This document shows positions 57,788 through 64,000 of a stretch of DNA of 64,000 nucleotides, one piece after another; the stretch's first letter is position 1, and each line of letters starts with the position of its first letter. A program made the position numbers and the translations under genes. This DNA comes from Mytilus californianus (lineage: Eukaryota > Mollusca > Bivalvia > Mytilida > Mytilidae), in the NCBI RefSeq assembly GCF_021869535.1, contig NW_026262648.1, positions 2,992,794 to 3,056,793 on the forward strand, written 5' to 3'. Under the pieces are notes generated by a model. It was not told where the DNA came from and made no database searches. It saw nothing but the letters and a program-made list of their open reading frames with translations.

Positions 57788-60425
57788 CCCTAACATCACT
57801 GAAGAGACATTAATTGTCGAAATCCGGGTATGGTGTACACATTTTTGCACCTAGTGTTTGCGGTATACCATCTTTTCTGCAAGTTTATTGTTTTCTGTTT
57901 GGTACTAAATTAATATGTAAGATCCATTTTTTACATCTGGTGATCAATTTATTAGGCAATCGCCAATGGCAGTCAGCAGGGTTTAAAAACATCAGTTGTT
58001 CGACCTGTTAGTCAAATGCGTTTTGTTAAAATATACTTTTTTCACTTTTTGGTCTTTTTGGAAAATGTTGTTTGTGCTGTATTTAGACCCCTCTACCAAG
58101 AAATTTGTTTTACATGCACACGTATAAAAATTGCGGTTTTTATCCAACGCAATCATAGGTTTGAACGTTGCTTTCAATTTAGACTTGTTTATATTTTTTT
58201 AGTTTGGGCTTGTATTATATTTTCCTTCGGGTTTATATGATCCGTTCATCCTATTTCGACTCTTTAAAATGCAAGAGTCTATCCTAAATTGAGGTAAATT
58301 ATATGGCCTTCCAAATACCGTTTCGATCCCTAACATCACTGAAGAGACATTGATTGTCGAAATCCGGATATGGTGTACAAATTTTTGCACCTCATGTTTG
58401 CGGTATATCATCTTTTCCGGAAGTTTATTGTTTTCTGTTTGGTATTAAATTACTATGTAAGATCCCTTTTTTACATGTAGTGATCAATTTATTTGGCAAT
58501 CGCCAATGGCAGTCAGCAGGGTTTAAAAACATCAGTTGTTCGACCTGTTAGTCAAATGCGTTTTGTTAAAATATACTTTTTCACTTTTTGGTCTTTTGGA
58601 AAATGTTGTTTGTGCTGTATTTAGACCCCTCTATCAAGAAATTTGTTTTACATGCACACGTATTAAAATTGCGGTTTTTAAACAACGCAGGTTTGAACGT
58701 TGTTTTCAATTTAGACTTGTTTATATTTTTTCGTTTGGGCTTGTATTATATTTTCCTTCGGGCTTATATGATCCGTTCATCCTATATCGACTCTTTAAAA
58801 TGCAATAGTCTATCCTAAATGGAGGTAAATTATATGGCCTTCCGAATACCGTTTCGATCCGTAACATCACTGAAGAGACATTTATTGTCGAAATCCGGAT
58901 ATGGTGTACAAATTTTTGCACCTCATGTTTGCGGTATATCATCTTTTCTGCAAGTTTATTGTTTTCTGTTTGGTATTAAATTAATATGTTAGATCCCTTT
59001 TTTACATCTGGTGATCAATTTATTTGGCAATCGCCAATGGCAGTCGGCAGGGTTTAAGAACATCAGTTGTTCGACCTGTTAGTCAAATGCGTTTTGTTAA
59101 AATATACTTTTCACTTTTTGGTCTTTTGGAAAATGTTGTTTGTGCTGTATTTAGACCCCTCTACCAAGAAATTTGTTTTACATGCACACGTATAAAAATT
59201 GCGGTTTTTATCCAACGCAATCATAGGTTTGAACGTTGCTTTCAATTTAGACTTGTTTATATTTTTTTAGTTTGGGCTTGTATTATTATATTTTTCTTCG
59301 GGTTTATATGATCCGTTCATCCTATTTCGACTCTTTAAAATGCAAGAGTCTATCCTAAATCGAGGTAAATTATATGGCCTTCCAAATACCGTTTCGATCC
59401 CTAACATCACTGAAGAGACATTAATTGTCGAAATCCGGACATGGTGTACAAATTTTTGCACCTCATGTTTGCGGTATACCATCTTTTCCGGAAGTTTATT
59501 GTTTTCTGTTTGGTATTAAATTACTATGTAAGATCCCTTTTTTACATGTAGTGATCAATTTATTTGGCAATCGCCAATGGCAGTCAGCAGGGTTTAAGAA
59601 CATCAGTTGTTCGACCTGTTAGTCAAATGCGTTTTGTTAAAATATACTTTTTCACTTTTTGGTCTTTTGGAAAATGTTGTTTGTGCTGTATTTAGACCCC
59701 TCTATCAAGAAATTTGTTTTACATTCACACGTATTAAAATTGCGGTTTTTAAACAACGCAGGTTTGAACGTTGTTTTCAATTTAGACTTGTTTATATTTT
59801 TTCGTTTGGGCTTGTATTATATTTTCCTTCGGGCTTATATGATCCGTTCATCCTATTTCGACTCTTTAAAATGCAATAGTCTATCCTAAATGGAGGTAAA
59901 TTATATGGCCTTCCGAATACCGTTTCGATCCGTAACATCACTGAAGAGACATTTATTGTCGAAATCCGGATATGGTGTACAAATTTTTGCACCTCGTGTT
60001 TGCGGTATACCATCTTTTCTGCAAGTTTATTGTTTTCTGTTTGGTATTAAATTAATATGTTAGATCCCATTTTTTACATCTGGTGATCAATTTATTTGGC
60101 AATCGCCAATGGCAATCAGCAGGGTTTAAGAACATCAGTTGTTCGACCTGTTAGTCAAATGCGTTTTGTTAAAATATACTTTTTCACTTTTTTTGGTCTT
60201 TTGGAAATTGTTGTTTGTGCTGTATTTAGACCCCTCTACCAAGAAATTTGTTTTACATGCACACGTATAAAAATTGCGGTTTTTATCCAACGCAATCATA
60301 GGTTTGAACGTTGTTTTCAATTTAGACTTGTTTATATTTTTTCGTTTGGACTTTTATTATACTTTCCTTCGGGTTTATATGATCCGTTCATCCTGTTTCG
60401 ACTCTTTAAAATGCATAATATCCTA
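57783..60425 (+). repeat. satellite array, alternating 540/531-bp monomers (A-B-A-B-A)
   Basis: TCGATCC marks monomer starts at 57783, 58323, 58854, 59394 and 59925 (spacings 540, 531, 540, 531). Type A has ATCCAACGCAATCATAGGTT. Type B has AAACAACGCAGGTT at the same place and ends with GGAGGTAAATT. The A-B pair is thus a 1071-bp higher-order repeat, with 2.5 copies. Open frames on both strands (58.0-60.4 kb) repeat with the monomers, lack domains and are not genes. Confidence 0.95.
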
Positions 60426-60448
60426 TAGACTTGTATATATATATATAA

Positions 60449-60895
60449 ACAAGTCTAAATTGAAAACAACGTTCAAACCTATGATTGCGTTGGATAAAAA
60501 CCGCAATTTTTATACGTGTGCATGCAAAACAAATTTCTTGTTAGAGGGGTCTAAATACAGCACAGACAACATTTTCCAAAAGACCAAAAAAGTGAAAAAG
60601 TATATTTTAACAAAACGCATTTGACTAACAGGTCGAACAACAAATGTTCTTAAACCCTGCCGACTGCCATTGGCGATTGCCAAATAAACGGATCACCAGG
60701 TGTTATAATAGTAAATGGTTCTTATTAATAAATTAATACCAAACAGAAAACAATAAACATGCGGCAAAGATGGTATGCCGCAAACAAAAGGTGCAAAGAT
60801 TTTTGTACACCATATCCGGATTTCAACAATTAATGTCTCGTCAGTGATGTTAGGAATCGAAACGGTATTTGGAAGGCCATATAATTTACCTCAAT
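60449..60895 (-). repeat. inverted satellite monomer closing the array
   Basis: The reverse complement of a type A monomer (contains the ATGATTGCGTTGGATAAAAA block), shorter than 540 bp and more diverged, bounded by (TA)n tracts at 60433-60447 and 60895-60912. Together with the last direct monomer it forms an inverted repeat of roughly 450-bp arms. Confidence 0.9.
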
Positions 60896-60912
60896 ATATG
60901 TATATATATATA

Positions 60913-61435
60913 CTGTTAAAAACATTCAACTTAATATTCGGCCACATCAAGGACTAGTGAACGGACAGATATACTTGTAAAAGGACTGATATTTAGCAGA
61001 AGCATTTTTTTTTAATTTTATGCTTGGACCGTTCGCCTCACATACACCCCATGTACAGTGTACAATTCGTTCCACTTTCAACCGAAAAGACTTGGTAGCA
61101 CCATGATGACCAGCAGTATATATTAGTAATCCAGTAGTGTTTTAGTAGTATTGTAGTCTAGTTGTTAATGAGGTTATGGTGGGATTTGGACCAGAGGTTA
61201 ACTTTTTATGGTCGTGTGCTACTATCTCAATTCTGAGAGTGGATGCCTTATTTTTGTATTTTCTTGTCGGGTAGAAAATTTTATAAGGGGAATTTTTTAC
61301 GTAGTAGTTAGTCAAAATTGGAAAATCAGGGCGGTATAATGAATTTGTCTTCAGGACAGCAGTATAGTTGATTTAAGTTGATTAAGATTTTTTTTGTTAT
61401 AAAAATAAGTATATTTCTTTTCTGCGTATAAGTAG
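60913..61435. other. non-coding, nothing recognised
   Basis: No frames with domains and no shared repeats. Confidence 0.5.
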
Positions 61436-61510
61436 ATATAAGAAGATGTGGTATGAGTGCCAATGAGACAACTATCCATCCAAGTCAAAATTTATAAAAG
61501 TAAAACATTA
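61436..61510 (+). repeat. short copy of the dispersed AGATGTGGTATG family
   Basis: Begins AGATATAAGAAGATGTGGTA and ends TTTATAAAAGTAAA. Only the first 75 bases of the family are present. Confidence 0.85.
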
Positions 61511-61888
61511 GTTTAAACATATTTTATTTGCTAAATATCAGCAAAATGGATGAGACACAAGTAAATCATACTTATGAAGTCTTCTCCATATTACAATATA
61601 CAAGTATATATATACAATAATAACATTATGAGCATGCATGTAAAGCAAAGAAATTCATTAAATATTATACGAACTATAAATAAAAAGAAGAAAAGAACAA
61701 GAAGAATGGAAAAGGCGGAAAAGAAAAAGAAGCAAATCATATTTTCTGTGATGATGACTTAGGTTTGATGGTGATGATCATCCGTGCCGGTAGCAATAAT
61801 ATTTTATGAAGGTACTAGAAATCTGTTAGCCCTTTTAATAAAATCTTGAACATGTTTGAAAATAAGGAGATTTTGTTCATTCAAAAAT

Positions 61889-62574
61889 TCAAGGTCTCCA
61901 AGTTAATAGTTTAGTATCAATAATAAAGTTTTCAGTAAGCCAATTAAGATTCTTAAGTAAAATTTCTCTACATGTAGTGTATTTTGGGCAAACTAAAAGA
62001 AAATGATGAACATCCTCAATATCAGACACACACTGACACGAAGGATCCAGTATACTGTTAGCTTTGAAAAGGTCAGAGTTTAAAAATGATGCGGAACATC
62101 GCAATTGAGTTAAAATAATATTCAGGTTCCTCGGACCGTACATATAATACGGCGCAACTCTACTCTGAACACTTTCATTTTTCAATTCTCTCTTAAATTT
62201 AGATATAGAGTCGGTGTTTCGAATTTTTAAGTCAAGCTTATTCCATTCTCGTATTGTGGATGGAATAAAAGATTCAGTGGTAAGGGAAAGTCTACAAAAT
62301 GGAACAATGATATTTTGACCGTTTCGCAACGGATAGTTGGTTGTACTTTGTATACATGGGGGAGAACAAGATTACACAGGTACTCAGGTGTATGTTTTTT
62401 ATTTATATGATAAAACATCTGTAATTTCCTTCTTCTTCGTATAAATTCCCAGCCAACCTCAGAGTACAGAGTGTCAGTTTTAGTGAAGATTGGTAGACCT
62501 GTTACAATTCTTGCGGCTTCCAATTGCAAGTTTTCTAATTTATTTGAATAACATATCCCACAATTATTCCACAC
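61889..62574 (-). pseudogene. LINE ORF2 C-terminal region with CCHC-like motif
   Basis: 62574-62227 carries 'LENLQLEAARIVTGLP', and 62329-61889 carries 'FIPSTIREWNKLDLKIR', a block usual near LINE ORF2 ends. It then has 'CQCVSDIEDVHHFLLVCPKY', a C-X-C-X8-H-X4-C motif thought to bind nucleic acid. The two open pieces overlap by about 100 bases in different frames, which marks a frameshift. The last piece ends at 61889, leaving about 370 bases of 3' UTR. Confidence 0.82.
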
Positions 62575-62609
62575 TTCTATGGCATATTCAAAAATGGGTC
62601 TAATAAAAA

Positions 62610-63932
62610 CTAGAAAAAAGTTTTTTCTAAATTATTACGAGACAGTCGATATTTAAGTTTACGCAGAACATTAAGGTGTTTCTTTACACTTGTAATTATA
62701 CTTCCAATATGATTGTTCCATTTTGCGTCACAACTAAAGGTAACTCCCAGGTGCTTATGCGATGTATTTATTGGGATAGTTTTATCATTTAGGGAAAAGT
62801 TGAGATCTGGTATCTCAATATTTGAAAATATCATAATTTCTGTTTTATCAGGATTAAATGACATAAGCCATTAAGTTGACCAAACTTCCAGCTCTTTCAG
62901 GTCGCGGTCGATCACAGATTTAATCTGCTCACCATCGCTACCGGAATAACTGAATGAAGTGTCGTCTGCAAATAGCCTACACAGCGATGTAAGCTTATCA
63001 GCAATATCATTAATATATAAAACAAAGAGAAGAGGGCCAAAAACAGATCCCTGGGGTACACCTGCTGACACATTACAAAAGGAGGAGGACGAATTATGCA
63101 GTACTACTCTTTGTTTCCTGTCATGCAGATAATCTTCAAACCACTGTAATAAGGTTCCATCAATACAGTTTGTGAATAAGACCTCTATGCCAAACTTTGT
63201 CAAACGCTTTAGAGAAATCACAGAATACAAAACAGTTTATTTCTTTTTTTTTCCAAAGAGTTTAAGATGCAGTTGTATATTTCTAAAAGTTGATGGACTG
63301 CTGATTTTTTGGGAAGAAATCCAGATTGATATTCATAAATTAATTTGTTAGCGTGTAGATGGTTATACAAGTGCTTAAAAACAACTCTTTCCATTACTTT
63401 TCCAACACAACTAATAAGAGAAATTGGTCTGTAATTTGAAGGCAAGGATGAATCCCCCTTTTTGAAAATAGGTATTAAATTAGCTATCTTCCAACTGGTT
63501 GGATATTTGCCTTCTCGTAAAGATTTATTGAATATAATGTTGAGCGGAACTGCAACCTTTTCTGGACACAACTTAAGCATTTTATGGCTGATCACATCAG
63601 GGCCTTGATGCCTTGTTTGGATCTAATATCTGGATAATATCTATGATTTCTTGTGTATTTATTTTGATTTCCGAAAATTTACTATCAGTTTTTGTTTTAA
63701 ATTCGGGTAAATTTACATGTTCCATATCAAGTTTTGAAATCATACTAAAATATTTGTTTAATAAGCTGCATTTTTCCTCATCTTCATATACGACATCATT
63801 TAGTCCATTATCATTTATAATATTTTGGAGAGGGGGTATGTTTTCCGAATTTTTATTTGATTTAATCAACATTTTCATAAGTTTCCAATAAGTTTTTGAG
63901 TTCGGGGAGTTTTCTAGTATAATACTGTCCAA
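62610..63932 (-). pseudogene. LINE ORF2 reverse transcriptase, broken
   Basis: 63932-63597 ends in 'IIQILDPNKAS', the block just before RT. 63595-63218 has 'PTSWKIANLIPIFKKGD', 'NYRPISLISCVGKVMERVV' and 'YQSGFLPKKSAVHQL', the RT fingers. 63230-62871 has 'VSAGVPQGSVFGPLLFVLYI' and 'RLFADDTSFSYS', the QGS and FADD catalytic blocks. 62864-62610 has 'SFNPDKTEIMIFS' and 'HKHLGVTF', the usual next blocks. All expected RT motifs except the first catalytic Asp region are seen; that region is lost at the frameshift near 63225. Jockey- or CR1-like (inference). Confidence 0.9.
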
Positions 63933-64000
63933 ATTTGTTTCAAACTTTTCTTTGGCTATTTTTTTTCATATTATTTACTTTATATCTCTGTTGCTTGTAC

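Larger units (their letters stand above)
61515..64000 (-). mobile_element. LINE (non-LTR retrotransposon), 3' half, continues beyond window
   Basis: Read on the minus strand: pre-RT linker (63932-63597), RT (63595-62871), thumb (62864-62610), C-terminal region (62574-61889), 3' UTR to about 61515. The endonuclease would lie beyond base 64000. All parts are in order but separated by frameshifts or stops near 63605, 63225, 62868, 62600 and 62330-62230. Different from the LINE at 24.5-26.5 kb (FADDT and PQGS here, FADDL and KQGD there). Confidence 0.9.

Noticed and set aside
58000-60624. Many repeated open frames of 60-116 residues on both strands
   Set aside because: They recur with the satellite monomers, overlap on both strands and carry no domain; open by composition only.
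61574-61762. 62-residue Lys-rich ORF
   Set aside because: A-rich 3' UTR region of a LINE read on the other strand.

Overview
The window is a piece of animal nuclear genome made almost entirely of decayed mobile elements and tandem repeats. I found no intact host gene, rRNA or functional tRNA, and no bacterial-type operon. AT-rich DNA, several Ty3/gypsy and LINE relics, tRNA-derived SINEs with (TCAA)n or (TCAAA)n tails, and many copies of a dispersed family containing AGATGTGGTATGAGTGCCAA suggest a marine bivalve, probably a mussel (Mytilus). That assignment is inference from remembered repeat character, not from a database search.

Layout, left half: 1-3.6 kb is a minus-strand Ty3/gypsy relic (gag, protease, start of RT; its 3' part lies outside the window). 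4.4-5 kb holds a tRNA-like SINE head and a LINE 3' end. 6.1 kb has a small fold-back MITE. 9.5-20.7 kb is gene-free and carries minisatellites (32, 27-28, 114, 35 and 21 bp periods) and two clusters of a 160-240 bp mollusc-type repeat. 24.5-26.5 kb is a minus-strand LINE. 26.5-33.4 kb is a giant inverted-repeat structure: 33-bp outer inverted ends, inner arms of about 1.7 kb meeting at a 41-nt loop, and twelve copies of a 15-mer (GTTGCACTCCTGACA). One arm carries a SINE, and the other arm preserves the empty site.

Right half: 36.1-47.2 kb is a tandem array of a roughly 2.05-kb unit (2.2 copies). Its second copy is split by a complete but dead LTR retrotransposon (39356-45894) with two LTRs, a primer binding site, a polypurine tract and a 4-bp target duplication confirmed by the empty site in copy 1. 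Its pol order is protease - integrase - RT - RNase H, the Ty1/copia-like order of the Gmr1 group of Ty3/gypsy elements. It is itself hit by a SINE in integrase and a small MITE in one LTR. 47.2-54.7 kb is a plus-strand Ty3/gypsy relic with the normal RT-RNase H-integrase order, split by about 4.3 kb of foreign DNA and a 330-bp fold-back MITE. 55.9-57.7 kb holds a broken coding region with a PHD finger, a C2H2-like finger, a possible ubiquitin-like segment and a zinc ribbon, including a candidate 45-bp intron. 57.8-60.9 kb is an alternating A-B-A-B-A satellite array (540/531-bp monomers) ending in an inverted monomer. 61.5-64 kb is the 3' half of another minus-strand LINE.

The parts do not form a pathway. 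The window reads as nested insertions whose order can often be worked out: tandem unit, then its duplication, then the Gmr1-like element, then SINE and MITE. The features most worth following are the Gmr1-type element, the giant palindrome with its repeated 15-mer, and the PHD/zinc-finger relic.
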